Shown in pieces: positions 1 to 8,674 of a stretch of DNA of 64,000 bases. The stretch comes from Alphaproteobacteria bacterium. GTDB lineage: Bacteria; Pseudomonadota; Alphaproteobacteria; Rhodobacterales; Rhodobacteraceae. Each line of letters opens with the position of its first letter. Positions within the stretch are counted from its first letter, which is position 1. The notes under the pieces were generated by a model. That model was not told the origin of the DNA, made no database searches, and worked only from the letters and a program-made list of their open reading frames with translations. The stretch is from positions 1 through 64,000 of the forward strand of contig JAUIAS010000019.1 of the NCBI GenBank assembly GCA_030425395.1. The letters run 5' to 3'. The position numbers were made by a program, and so were the translations under genes.

Positions 1-484
1 CGCAGAATGGAGCTAACCGGGGCCTCGCTCGAAGGCTCGGTCACAAAGGAGATGACGGTCTGGATGAAGTCGATCAGCGCTCCGCCGCGCGCCTGGTTCC
101 CCGTCTCGTGGGGCACCGATGTATAGGAAATCTCCCGGCCGCTTTCCCGCCAGACGTAGCAGCAACTCCACACCACATGCGTCCGTCGCTTGTCGCTGAC
201 CGCGCGCTTGTCGTCCGGTGTCAGTTCGGCAACGCCATTCGGGATGGCCTTCAGCCGGTCGATCCGGTCTTCCAGTCCCTCGACCGCAGGTGTAACGGTC
301 GCGAGGCTTGCCTCGATTGCATTCTTCTTATCCCGCCGCCGTGCGGCTCTCGTCAAAATCGCAGGACAGACCGGCAAGCAAGGTCTGCAGCTTCGTCTGA
401 TCCTGCTGGATCCGGCACGCAAGGCGGGCGGCCTCCTCAAGCGCCTTCTGGGGTTCTTCAAGTTCAGAAACGTCAGCCCGTCTT
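1..484 (-). pseudogene. Frameshifted gene remnant running off the left edge
   Basis: On the minus strand a reading frame enters inside the end of the GntR gene and runs as a charged, probably coiled-coil segment (ELEEPQKALEEAARL...) to a TAA at 330-328. If one extra G just before that stop is skipped, the frame continues without stops from about 332 to base 1 (DKKNAIEASLATV..., then RRTHVVWSCCYVWRESG...). This looks like one protein broken by a single-base frameshift and truncated by the window edge. No start codon is visible, and the segment overlaps the last codons of the regulator gene in another frame. I do not recognise the family. It could be the tail of a mobile-element protein. Confidence 0.4.
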
Positions 485-1126
485 TTTGAGGCCGGCCATC
501 AACTGCTGAAACTTCTCGCCTTGGACGGTCACATGTTCCCTCAGAGTTTTACTGGCCAATTCTCCATTTCCCGAACGTATGGCATCGACTATGGCTTCAT
601 GTTCCGCCAGTGATTGGGCCATGCGTCCCCTGAAACGAAGCTGCACCCTCCGATAGGGTTTCAGGCGATTTTGGAGACGCAGCGCTTCGTTTTGCAGAAA
701 GGTATTGGTGGCACCGCGATATATTTCCTGATGAAATCGTTCGTTTTCATCATAGTAGCCCGATGCATCTTCTCGATTGACTGCCGCTTTGCACCGTTCA
801 TTTGCTTCCGACAAACGATCTATCCCGTCATCTGTCATTCGCGCGGCGGCAAAGCGCCCGCAAGCCGCTTCCAGCTCAGCCATTGTTTCAAACATTTCCA
901 GTAACTCGACCGGACCAGGTTGCCGAACAAAAACGCCTCTTCGCGGGATCTGTTCAGCCATACCGGACAGGACAAGCCGCTGAAGGGCTTCTCTCACTGG
1001 GGTGCGCGAAACTTGGAAGTGCTCGGCAAGCTTGATCTCGTCGAGCCTTTGTCCGTCCTCGTACTCACCTTGGAATACAAGCTGTTCCAGTGCTTCTGCG
1101 ATCTGATCTGCGCGTTTCGTTTCCAT
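473..1126 (-). CDS. matR: GntR/FCD regulator of malonate utilisation (MatR/GtrA type)
   Basis: A 217-residue FadR-type regulator. Residues 1-70 form the GntR winged helix (SRTPVREALQRL at 40-51). Residues 75-205 form the all-helical FCD ligand domain, with D126, H132, H176 and H198 placed as the usual metal/ligand site. The gene is divergent from matPQMAB with 140 bases between starts, and a palindrome in that gap closely matches the known MatR site. From family knowledge, such regulators sense malonate and control malonate genes in rhizobia. The assignment rests on context and operator; the fold is certain. The 3' end abuts a broken foreign-looking reading frame. Confidence 0.85.
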   Translation of the reverse strand: METKRADQIAEALEQLVFQGEYEDGQRLDEIKLAEHFQVSRTPVREALQRLVLSGMAEQIPRRGVFVRQPGPVELLEMFETMAELEAACGRFAAARMTDDGIDRLSEANERCKAAVNREDASGYYDENERFHQEIYRGATNTFLQNEALRLQNRLKPYRRVQLRFRGRMAQSLAEHEAIVDAIRSGNGELASKTLREHVTVQGEKFQQLMAGLKKTG

Positions 1127-1171
1127 GCTCTCAGCGTACTACAAACGAAGTTGGGGACGCAAGATAGATTT

Positions 1172-1185
1172 TTTTGTATACAAGA
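1172..1185. promoter_or_regulatory. Probable MatR operator (palindrome around TTGTATACAA)
   Basis: TTTTGTATACAAGA contains the perfect 10-base palindrome TTGTATACAA (1174-1183). It lies between the divergent regulator and TRAP genes. The half-site pattern fits FCD GntR proteins and, from memory, differs at only two positions from the reported Rhizobium MatR site TCTTGTA/TACACGA. A TTGACA hexamer follows at 1189-1194 and could be a -35 element, but I see no good -10 at normal spacing. Confidence 0.65.
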
Positions 1186-1266
1186 AGGTTGACAGAGAAT
1201 TCAATAAGGGCGACGTTGCTATACCATGCTGCCTTTTCTGTGGCAGCAGAACCCAGGGAGGAAACC

Positions 1267-2256
1267 ATGACAAAGAATTTTCTAACGGCCGTCGCGATGA
1301 CCGCACTTGTCGGTGTTGCGTCTGTCGCAAGCGCAGCAGAATTGCGCCTTTCGCACCAGTGGTCGAACAAGGACATCCGCCATCAAGTCGCGCAGATCGT
1401 TGCCGACGAAGTGGCGGCTGCCGATGTTGATCTGGAGATCAAGATTTTCGGCTCCAAGTCCCTTTTCAAGCCGCGCGAACAATACCGTCCCCTGAGCCGC
1501 GGCCAGTTGGACATGACAGTTCTGCCCCTGAGCTATGCTGGCGGTCAGCAACCTGCATTCAACCTGACACTGATGCCAGGTCTGGTGAAGAACCACGACC
1601 ACGCTGCCCGTCTCAGCAACTCGCCGTACATGGCGGCGCTCGAAGAAAAGATGGCAGAAGATGATGTCATGGTTCTCGTTCATGGGTACCTGGCCGGGGG
1701 CTTTGTCGGCAAAGACAAGTGCATCACAAAGCCTGAAGATGTCGCTGGTTTGCAAACCCGTGCTGCAGGCAAGGCGTTTGAACAGATGCTGGCGGGTGCT
1801 GGCGCGTCGATCACATCAATGGCTTCGTCCGAAATCTACAACGCGATGCAGACCGGCATCCTGAACGCTGCGAATACATCCTCTTCATCGTTCGTGTCCT
1901 ACCGGATTTACGAACAGGTGGCATGCTATACGCCTGCAACAGAAAATGTGGCGCTGTGGTTCATGTATCAGCCGCTGTTGATGAACAAGTCGACTTTCGA
2001 AGGGCTGAATGCAGACCAGCAAGCCGCGCTTCTTGCCGCGTCTGAGAAAGCCGAAGCCTTCTATCTTGCCGAGGCCAAGAAGCAAGACGCAGCGTCGGTT
2101 GCAGTCTTTGAAAAGGCGGGCGTTGAAATCGCCGAGATGTCTCCGGAAGACTTTGCTGCCTGGCGCGCGCTGGCGAAAGAGACGTCTTACAAGGCCTTTG
2201 TCGAGGATGTGCCCGACGGACAAGCGCTGCTCGATATGGCGCTCGCTGTCGAGTAA
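1267..2256 (+). CDS. matP: TRAP transporter DctP-family binding protein, probably for malonate
   Basis: A 329-residue periplasmic binding protein that captures a carboxylate and delivers it to the MatQ/MatM membrane pair. The start is ATG 1267, preceded by AGGAGG; the longer upstream frame would bury the signal peptide. Residues 1-23 are a Sec signal ending VASAA, and the mature part has the DctP fold, including the NAMQTGILNAANTS region. It is the first gene of a five-gene operon with malonyl-CoA decarboxylase and synthetase, so malonate is the inferred ligand. The same order, matPQMAB, is known in Sinorhizobium meliloti. An intrinsic terminator just after the stop probably keeps its expression above that of the membrane genes. 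Confidence 0.85.
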   Translation: MTKNFLTAVAMTALVGVASVASAAELRLSHQWSNKDIRHQVAQIVADEVAAADVDLEIKIFGSKSLFKPREQYRPLSRGQLDMTVLPLSYAGGQQPAFNLTLMPGLVKNHDHAARLSNSPYMAALEEKMAEDDVMVLVHGYLAGGFVGKDKCITKPEDVAGLQTRAAGKAFEQMLAGAGASITSMASSEIYNAMQTGILNAANTSSSSFVSYRIYEQVACYTPATENVALWFMYQPLLMNKSTFEGLNADQQAALLAASEKAEAFYLAEAKKQDAASVAVFEKAGVEIAEMSPEDFAAWRALAKETSYKAFVEDVPDGQALLDMALAVE

Positions 2257-2264
2257 TCTCGATT

Positions 2265-2298
2265 GGGCGGTCGCGACTGCAGCGACCGCCCTTTTTTT
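2265..2298 (+). terminator. Intrinsic terminator/attenuator between matP and matQ
   Basis: A perfect 10-bp stem (GGGCGGTCGC at 2265-2274 paired with 2282-2291) with a 7-base loop is followed by seven T residues (2292-2298). It lies inside an apparent operon, so it should act as a partial terminator that gives more binding protein than membrane subunits. Confidence 0.85.
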
Positions 2299-2330
2299 AG
2301 CAATTTTGATGCATTGGAAGGAAAGCTGTT

Positions 2331-2879
2331 ATGGCTGGCCAAAGCTCTGCTGTTGCCGCGCGCACCGGGAATAATCTGTTTCTTCGCGTTGTCGCAGCCC
2401 TCTCCACATTGGCAGGATGGTGCTCGGCCGCCATGATTGTCGCCGCTGTCGCGATAACGTGTCAAATGATCTTCGTCCGGTTCGTTCTGAACCAGTCCAC
2501 AGTCTGGCAAACCGAAGCTGTCATTTATCTGGCCATCGGGGCCACGCTTGTGGGATTGCCCTATGTCCAACTTCTCCGTGGTCATGTGAACGTGGATCTG
2601 ATCCCGCTGTCTCTCTCGAAGACGGGGCGGTTCTATATGTTCATTCTCACGATGACGCTCTCGATTGCGATCGTTTCGGTCGTGCTGTTCTACGGCTTCG
2701 AACATTGGCATTTGACCTATGAGCGGAACTGGAAGTCCGACACGGTCTGGGGTGTGCGGCTGTGGATTCCCTATCTGTCTATCCCTGTTGGGTTCGGGCT
2801 GCTCCTGCTTCAGCTCATAGCTGATCTGGTTGCTGTCCTTCTCAAGATTGACACCCCATTTGGTCTGGAGGACGTGTAA
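2331..2879 (+). CDS. matQ: TRAP transporter small membrane subunit (DctQ)
   Basis: A 182-residue small TRAP subunit with four predicted transmembrane helices (about residues 24-46, 60-80, 100-122 and 140-162), the normal DctQ size. It supports the large permease and helps dock the binding protein. The ATG at 2331 follows GGAAGGA. The stop overlaps the matM start by one base (TAATG), which implies translational coupling. Family assignment is by length, topology and position between DctP and DctM genes; the malonate substrate comes from the operon. Confidence 0.85.
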   Translation: MAGQSSAVAARTGNNLFLRVVAALSTLAGWCSAAMIVAAVAITCQMIFVRFVLNQSTVWQTEAVIYLAIGATLVGLPYVQLLRGHVNVDLIPLSLSKTGRFYMFILTMTLSIAIVSVVLFYGFEHWHLTYERNWKSDTVWGVRLWIPYLSIPVGFGLLLLQLIADLVAVLLKIDTPFGLEDV

Positions 2880-4195
2880 TGGACCCGATTTTGCTTGGTG
2901 GCATTGTCGCTATCGCCACAATCATGGTGCTGTTTTCCGGGGTTTCGGTCGCCCTTGGGCTTTTGATCGTTTCTGCCGGTTTCCTGTTGATTTTCGATGG
3001 TTTGCGCTCGCTGGAACTTATACCGGAGATTTTGTTCGGCAAGCTCGACAACTTCGCGCTTCTGGCCATTCCAATGTTTATCATCATGGGGTCGTCTATC
3101 GCATCGACGCGCGCTGGGGCCGACTTGTACGAAGCCTTGGAGCGTTGGCTGACCCGCGTTCCCGGTGGCCTTGTGATCTCAAATCTCGGTGCCTGTGCAC
3201 TCTTCTCGGCCATGTCCGGATCAAGCCCCGCCACTTGTGCCGCGATCGGCAAGATGGGCATCCCCGAAATGCGCAAACGCGGCTACCCTGACGGGGTTGC
3301 GGCGGGCTCCATCGCAGCCGGCGGAACGCTTGGTATTCTGATCCCGCCCTCGGTGACGATGATCGTCTACGGTATCGCAACCGAGACCTCCATCGGTCGG
3401 CTCTTCCTTGCGGGCGTCATCCCGGGTCTTTTGCTTGTGGCGCTCTTCATGGCCTGGTCGCTGTATTCGACTTGGCGGTCGGGTGACCAGCAGTTGCTGA
3501 CCGCACGTGTCTACACCTGGAAGGAGAAGTTCGAGATTCTTCCCCGCGTGTTGCCCTTTCTCGCGATCATCATCGGTGTGCTTTATGCGATGTATGGCGG
3601 TATCGCGACACCCTCGGAAACGGCAGCCATCGGCGCGCTCCTGTGTCTGCTGATCGCGATGATCATCTACAAACTCTGGAATCCCAAGGATCTCTGGGTC
3701 GTTCTGCGCGACAGTACAAAGGAAAGCGTGATGATCATGTTCATCATCGCTGCCGCTGGTGTGTTCTCCTACATGCTGTCGAGCCTTTTCATCACGCAGG
3801 CAATCGCAGAATGGATCGGCACGCTGGATGTGAACCGCTGGGTGCTGATGGCCTTCGTCATGTTGTTCCTGCTGGTCGCGGGCTTCTTCCTGCCCCCGGT
3901 GGCTGTGATCCTGATGGCGGCACCAATCCTGTTGCCGATCATCACAACGGCGGGTTTTGACCCGATCTGGTTTGCGGTTGTTCTGACGATCAACATGGAG
4001 ATTGGGTTGATTTCACCACCGGTGGGTTTGAACCTCTATGTAATCAATGGAATTGCGCCGGACATCTCATTGAAGACCATCTTGATAGGCTCCCTGCCTT
4101 TCGTCGCCTGCATGGTGCTGGCCATCATCCTGCTCTGCTTCTTCCCCGGTTTGGCGACCTGGTTGCCTGATGTCATTATGGGAGCAGCGATATGA
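2879..4195 (+). CDS. matM: TRAP transporter large permease (DctM)
   Basis: A 438-residue, about 12-helix permease that imports the substrate by sodium symport in the inner membrane. Typical DctM blocks are present: AIPMFIIMGSSIASTRAGA, the SAMSGSSPATCAAIGKMG loop, and GTLGILIPPSVTMIVYG. The length is normal for the family. It overlaps matQ by one base and matA by four (ATGA), so the operon is tightly coupled. The gene context makes malonate the likely substrate. Confidence 0.88.
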   Translation: MDPILLGGIVAIATIMVLFSGVSVALGLLIVSAGFLLIFDGLRSLELIPEILFGKLDNFALLAIPMFIIMGSSIASTRAGADLYEALERWLTRVPGGLVISNLGACALFSAMSGSSPATCAAIGKMGIPEMRKRGYPDGVAAGSIAAGGTLGILIPPSVTMIVYGIATETSIGRLFLAGVIPGLLLVALFMAWSLYSTWRSGDQQLLTARVYTWKEKFEILPRVLPFLAIIIGVLYAMYGGIATPSETAAIGALLCLLIAMIIYKLWNPKDLWVVLRDSTKESVMIMFIIAAAGVFSYMLSSLFITQAIAEWIGTLDVNRWVLMAFVMLFLLVAGFFLPPVAVILMAAPILLPIITTAGFDPIWFAVVLTINMEIGLISPPVGLNLYVINGIAPDISLKTILIGSLPFVACMVLAIILLCFFPGLATWLPDVIMGAAI

Positions 4196-5430
4196 GCTAT
4201 TTCGGTGACTTGATATCGACGGTCTTTGACCGTCGATATCGCCGGGTGCGATCCTACGAAATCGATGAACGCACGGCCTCAGATTTGTGCGACGCTTTGC
4301 TGAGTAGCCACGGAGAAGTATCGGGCGTCGCCTTGGCCCGCAATCTCCTTGATCGATACGCCGCGATGTCAGAGTCTGAAAAAACCGAGTTCTTCAATTT
4401 CGTCACACACCAGTTAGAGATTGACCCGGACGCTGTTGTCTCGACTCTAAATGCGTATCGAGACACGCCAGGGAAGGGCACGTATCGTGCCTTTGCTGCC
4501 GCTTGTGAACCGAAACGACAAGAACTTGCACGTCGTCTGAATCAGGTTCCCGGCGCCACGGGTCAATTGGTTTCTATGCGCAAAGACCTCCTGAAGCTTA
4601 TGCGGGAACACCCGGATCTGGAGCCGTTGGATGTTGATTTCAAACATCTTTTCAGCTCGTGGTTTAACCGGGGCTTTCTGGTCTTGCGTCCAATAAATTG
4701 GGAAAGCCCTGCCGCAATCCTCGAAAAGATCATCGCCTATGAAGCGGTCCATGCCATCGACAGTTGGGAAAACCTGAAAAGGCGGCTCCAGCCGACAGAT
4801 CGTCGCTGCTTTGGCTTCTTTCATCCGGCCATGGCGAACGAACCGCTTATCTTTGTAGAAGTCGCCCTTACGAAGGGTATCCCCAACTCGATTCAGGCGC
4901 TTCTGGCCGATGATCGCAAGTCGATCGAAGCCGACGAAGCCGACACGGCCGTGTTTTATTCGATCTCAAACTGCCAAAAGGGTCTGGCCGGGATTTCATT
5001 TGGAAACTCACTCATCAAGCAGGTTGTGTCGGATCTTTCGAAGGAACTGCCCAACCTCGAAAAGTTCGTAACCCTCTCTCCCATTCCTAGCCTTAACAAA
5101 TGGCTTGGTGAGACGGGCCTGAACGCCATGAAGCCCGAAGACAATCAGGCGCTCGCTGCGCACTATCTGCTCGAAGCGAAAAGACCCGACGGAATGCCTT
5201 TTGACCCGGTTGCCCGGTTCCATCTTGGCAATGGCGCTCTGGTTCACGCCGTGCATGCGGATGCCGACACTTCGGAGAATGGTCAGCGCCAATCCAACGG
5301 GGCCATGGTCAATTACCTATATGACCTCAGCCAGATTGCCCAAAACCACGAAAGCTTCGTTGGTGAAAAAACCGTCGTTGCTTCTGATGCTGTAAAAGCA
5401 TTGAGCGCGTCTGTGACCGCAAAAGCTTAG
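4192..5430 (+). CDS. matA: Malonyl-CoA decarboxylase
   Basis: A 412-residue enzyme that converts malonyl-CoA to acetyl-CoA and CO2, the second step of malonate use. It has the N-terminal helical domain (about 1-140) and the C-terminal catalytic domain of the MCD family. The YSISNCQKGLAG block (residues 256-267) and ARFHLGNGA with H344 (residues 341-349) match the catalytic Ser/His regions of known decarboxylases. The ATGA start overlaps matM. A 13-bp perfect hairpin lies about 20 bases inside the gene. matB follows 10 bases after the stop. Confidence 0.93.
   Translation: MSYFGDLISTVFDRRYRRVRSYEIDERTASDLCDALLSSHGEVSGVALARNLLDRYAAMSESEKTEFFNFVTHQLEIDPDAVVSTLNAYRDTPGKGTYRAFAAACEPKRQELARRLNQVPGATGQLVSMRKDLLKLMREHPDLEPLDVDFKHLFSSWFNRGFLVLRPINWESPAAILEKIIAYEAVHAIDSWENLKRRLQPTDRRCFGFFHPAMANEPLIFVEVALTKGIPNSIQALLADDRKSIEADEADTAVFYSISNCQKGLAGISFGNSLIKQVVSDLSKELPNLEKFVTLSPIPSLNKWLGETGLNAMKPEDNQALAAHYLLEAKRPDGMPFDPVARFHLGNGALVHAVHADADTSENGQRQSNGAMVNYLYDLSQIAQNHESFVGEKTVVASDAVKALSASVTAKA
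4212..4240 (+). repeat. 13-bp perfect inverted repeat inside the start of matA
   Basis: GATATCGACGGTC (4212-4224) and its exact reverse complement (4228-4240) flank a three-base loop (TTT). The hairpin starts 20 bases after the matA start codon and lies wholly within coding sequence. No T-run follows, so it is not an intrinsic terminator. It could be an RNA-processing or stability element, or a chance product of the residues encoded there. Confidence 0.75.
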
Positions 5431-5440
5431 GAGACTGAAG

Positions 5441-6958
5441 ATGCCCAATCCTCTCTATGATACCCTTTTTGGACAACATCAGGGCAAGAACTCGATCTTC
5501 TTGCAGATGGCGGACGGTGCGACCTTCACGCACGATGAGTTTCTTCAATTGGCAGCACAATATGCCAATCTTCTTGTCCAACTCGGTCTCGAACCCGGCG
5601 ATCGCGTGGCTGTTCAAATTGCCAAGTCGCCGCAAGCCGTCGCGGTCTACGCTGCGTGTGTGCAGGCCGGGATCGTATTTTTGCCCCTGAACACCGCATA
5701 TACCGCTGACGAAGTATCCTATTTCGCCGAGAACAGCGGCGCGCGGCTCATTCTGTGTGATGGCAAACGCTCCGAGGCGTTGGAACCAGTCGCAAAGGCT
5801 TGCGGCGCGGCCTTGGAAACGATGAACGCCGATGGAAGCGGTAGTTTTGCGATGCAAGCTGACGTAATGCCGGTCGCGTTTTCCACGGTCGAGCGATCCG
5901 AAGACGATCTGGCAGCCTTCCTTTATACGTCCGGCACAACGGGCCGTTCTAAGGGGGCCATGCTGACTCAGGGCAACCTGCTGTCCAACTGTAAGGCGCT
6001 GGCAAGTGAATGGAGGTTCGCCGCAGAAGATTCGCTTCTGCATGCACTGCCGATCTTCCACACCCACGGGCTTTTCGTCGCCACCAACATTACGCTTCTG
6101 GCAGGTGGAAAGCTCTTGTTCCTTCCGAAGTTCGACCTTGATGTGATCCTGGATCTCATGCCCCAAGCCACGACAATGATGGGCGTTCCGACATTCTACA
6201 CCCGGCTATTGGGCGACGAACGCTTTACGCGGGAAGCCGCACAGCACATGCGTCTTTTTGTGTCCGGCTCAGCGCCTCTGTTGGCCGAAACGCACGTCCA
6301 GTTCGAAGAACGGACCGGCCACCGTATTTTGGAACGCTACGGAATGACCGAGACGAACATGAACACGTCGAACCCCTATGATGGAGAAAGGCGCGCAGGG
6401 ACGGTTGGTTTCCCGCTGCCTGACGTGGAGATAAAGATCACCGACAGCAACACCGGCGAGACTGTTCCTCAAGGTGAGATCGGAGAGATCGAGGTCCGGG
6501 GACCAAATGTCTTCAAGGGCTATTGGCAGATGCCGGAAAAAACGGCCGAGGAACTGCGTCCGAACGGGTTTTTCATCACCGGCGATTTGGGGCAGATCGA
6601 CGAAGATGGCTATCTGCACATCGTCGGTCGAAGCAAAGACCTGATTATCTCCGGTGGCTACAACATCTACCCCAAAGAGATTGAGCTATTGCTCGACGAG
6701 GAGGACGGCGTGCTAGAGAGTGCCGTGATTGGCGTGCCACATCCTGACTTTGGCGAGACCGTTGTCGGTGTTCTCGTTGCTGACGGCAAAGCCGATCTCG
6801 ATCTTGATGGCATCAAGAAGAGGATCGGTGCATCGCTTGCGCGCTTCAAACACCCGCAGCGACTGGTGGTCCTTCCGGAATTGCCACGCAACACAATGGG
6901 TAAAGTTCAAAAGAAAGAACTCCGGGAACAATTCAAAGACATGTTCACGCCAGCGTAA
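5441..6958 (+). CDS. matB: Malonyl-CoA synthetase
   Basis: A 505-residue member of the adenylate-forming (ANL) family that activates malonate to malonyl-CoA with ATP and CoA. Motifs in order: P-loop TSGTTGRSKG (163-172), YGMTET (300-305), the GD of A7 (381-382), hinge GRSKD (396-400) and C-terminal catalytic Lys488 in NTMGK. The size and the pairing with malonyl-CoA decarboxylase fit MatB rather than a general acyl-CoA synthetase. The start has an upstream AGGAG. It is the last gene of the malonate operon. Confidence 0.92.
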   Translation: MPNPLYDTLFGQHQGKNSIFLQMADGATFTHDEFLQLAAQYANLLVQLGLEPGDRVAVQIAKSPQAVAVYAACVQAGIVFLPLNTAYTADEVSYFAENSGARLILCDGKRSEALEPVAKACGAALETMNADGSGSFAMQADVMPVAFSTVERSEDDLAAFLYTSGTTGRSKGAMLTQGNLLSNCKALASEWRFAAEDSLLHALPIFHTHGLFVATNITLLAGGKLLFLPKFDLDVILDLMPQATTMMGVPTFYTRLLGDERFTREAAQHMRLFVSGSAPLLAETHVQFEERTGHRILERYGMTETNMNTSNPYDGERRAGTVGFPLPDVEIKITDSNTGETVPQGEIGEIEVRGPNVFKGYWQMPEKTAEELRPNGFFITGDLGQIDEDGYLHIVGRSKDLIISGGYNIYPKEIELLLDEEDGVLESAVIGVPHPDFGETVVGVLVADGKADLDLDGIKKRIGASLARFKHPQRLVVLPELPRNTMGKVQKKELREQFKDMFTPA

Positions 6959-6991
6959 CCTCCCTGAACTGGCCCGCTGTTCTTGTGTCGG

Positions 6992-7016
6992 GGGGGCGGG
7001 TCTTTGAGCCGCCCCC
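6992..7016 (+). terminator. GC-rich stem-loop downstream of matB
   Basis: An 8-bp stem (GGGGGCGG at 6992-6999 with CCGCCCCC at 7009-7016) lies 33 bases after the matB stop. There is no T-run, so it may end transcription weakly or only protect the transcript. A second perfect 9-bp hairpin (CTGATCTTC at 7057-7065 with 7074-7082) follows. The rest of 6959-7177 shows nothing else I can name. Confidence 0.4.
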
Positions 7017-7177
7017 TGAATTGCGAACACGGACGCGGGCCGCTATTGGCTGTCTGCTGATCTTCGACAAAAAGAAGATCAGAGATTAGCCCTGACATGA
7101 TCCATCCCCCCAAATAGGTTGACTAACAAAATCAGGCGCGCGGGCATCCCGGAAATTCAGGTTCTGGGCGGGGCGCT

Positions 7178-7720
7178 TTAGTATCTCTCAACACGATACA
7201 CATTGTCTTTTATCCGTTGCAGCAATCGCATCAGAGTTTGCAGATCCCCCTCTGTCACGCCCTCAAGGTTTGCCAAATAGACCTTGGATACGATCTCAAC
7301 CGCTTCGTTGAATTTCCGGTGTCCTTTTTCAGTCAGAAACGACCGCTTTCGGCGTTTGTCGAACTCACCGTGCTCTTCAGCAACCAAACCTCGTTCAATC
7401 AATCGGGTCAGGCATCTGCTGACCTTGAACCGATCATAGACCGTGATCTCGGTCAGATCATTCACAGCTAAGCCGCCGCGTTCATGCAAGGCACCGATGA
7501 CCCTCCACTCAATCGGAGAAAGGTCGATGCGTTCCAATTTGCGTTCCAGGTTCACCTGGTTTCGCTTCTGGATCGCTGCAAAGTAATGCATTGGATAGTC
7601 GGAAAACCGGAAATCACCACCAGCACCGCCCGGTTGTTGCAGCCGCTCCAAAAGCTCCACCTGAAATCTCCGTTGCTCCGAATCAGAAATCTTCTTATGT
7701 GTATAGTATGTGAATAACAT
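7178..7720 (-). CDS. MarR-family transcriptional regulator
   Basis: About 180 residues with a winged helix of MarR type: SPIEWRVIGALHERG, then the recognition region TVYDRFKVSRCLTRLIERG, then the wing with EHGEFDKRRKRSFLTEKG. I chose ATG 7720; the longer frame to 7813 would run into the divergent hydrolase gene. No clear ribosome site precedes 7720, so the start is uncertain. It is divergent from the hydrolase/TAXI-TRAP operon and probably represses it through the inverted repeat in the 28-base gap and its own 5' end. The effector is unknown. Confidence 0.8.
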   Translation of the reverse strand: MLFTYYTHKKISDSEQRRFQVELLERLQQPGGAGGDFRFSDYPMHYFAAIQKRNQVNLERKLERIDLSPIEWRVIGALHERGGLAVNDLTEITVYDRFKVSRCLTRLIERGLVAEEHGEFDKRRKRSFLTEKGHRKFNEAVEIVSKVYLANLEGVTEGDLQTLMRLLQRIKDNVYRVERY

Positions 7721-7736
7721 GTGCAAATACACATAA
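7695..7736. promoter_or_regulatory. Inverted repeat, candidate MarR operator
   Basis: TTATGTGTAT (7695-7704) and its exact complement ATACACATAA (7727-7736) are separated by 22 bases. The region is AT-rich compared with its surroundings and spans the presumed starts of the divergent marR and hydrolase genes, where an autoregulatory operator would be expected. Confidence 0.5.
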
Positions 7737-7748
7737 ATAGGATTGCCT

Positions 7749-8639
7749 ATGAAGATTACCCTACTTGGGACTGGGGCCGCACTGATCGATCCGGACCGCG
7801 CACATACGTCCATTGCCGTGCAGATTGCAGAGAAAACCTATCTGCTCGACATTGGCACAGGTGCGACGCGGCATATGATCGGGGCCAACATTGATCCGCT
7901 TTCAGTCGAAGCGCTGTTTCTCACGCATCTGCATTTTGACCACATCGCCGATCTGCCGGTCTTTGTTATCGGCAGTTGGATGAGCGGAAAGACCGGATCG
8001 CCCATCATCTATGGTCCGGAAGGCACCGAAGCGATGGTCGCGCACCTTTTTGAGGGTGGGGCCTTTGATGTCGATATCCGAGCACGCGCGAAATACAAGC
8101 AGCGGCAAGGCAACCTCGAAGTTCTGAAACCAGATGTGCGCCCAATCTCACCGGGAACCATCTTCGAGGATGATCGGGTAAAGGTCACGGCCATGTCAGT
8201 GGATCATATTCCGCCTGACATTTGTGAGTGTTATGGTCTCAAGCTGGAGTCAGATGGCAAGACGGTCGTATTCAGCAGCGACACGAAGGCGCTGCCAGAG
8301 ATGGTGGAGTTTGCACAAAACGCTGATCTCCTGATCCATGAGGCGACGTTCCCGGAAGCCGCCATCGAATACCGCGCCAAGAACGGCATTGGAACCTTCT
8401 CGCACACCAGCCCTCGTGAACTGGGCCGGATTGCGCGGGACGCAGGCGTAAAGTCCCTGATCGCCACCCATATCGGCCACTGGGACAGCACCAATCCCAT
8501 CGTTCGCAAACTGGCAGCGCAGCACATGCCGGTCGAAATTATGGGCCCGCAGCTCATTGATCAGGTGATCACAGATATTCGCGAAGCATACACCGGCCCG
8601 CTTCAGATTGCCCGGGATCTTCTGACCATCAGCGTCTGA
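7749..8639 (+). CDS. Metallo-beta-lactamase-fold hydrolase (RNase Z/arylsulfatase-like)
   Basis: A 296-residue MBL-fold enzyme. The zinc motif HLHFDH is at residues 60-65 (THLHFDHIADLP), with later ligands in the HIPPD, SSDTKAL and IATHIGHW segments. The fold and arrangement resemble tRNase Z-like and arylsulfatase-type hydrolases, but the linked transporter suggests a catabolic or detoxifying role on a small ester, lactone or sulfate rather than tRNA processing. ATG 7749 is preferred to the TTG two codons earlier. No signal peptide is seen, so it should be cytoplasmic. A TAXI-TRAP pair follows 35 bases downstream. Confidence 0.8.
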   Translation: MKITLLGTGAALIDPDRAHTSIAVQIAEKTYLLDIGTGATRHMIGANIDPLSVEALFLTHLHFDHIADLPVFVIGSWMSGKTGSPIIYGPEGTEAMVAHLFEGGAFDVDIRARAKYKQRQGNLEVLKPDVRPISPGTIFEDDRVKVTAMSVDHIPPDICECYGLKLESDGKTVVFSSDTKALPEMVEFAQNADLLIHEATFPEAAIEYRAKNGIGTFSHTSPRELGRIARDAGVKSLIATHIGHWDSTNPIVRKLAAQHMPVEIMGPQLIDQVITDIREAYTGPLQIARDLLTISV

Positions 8640-8674
8640 ACCAAAGAAACTGAACACTTCAGGGAGCAAAGAAA

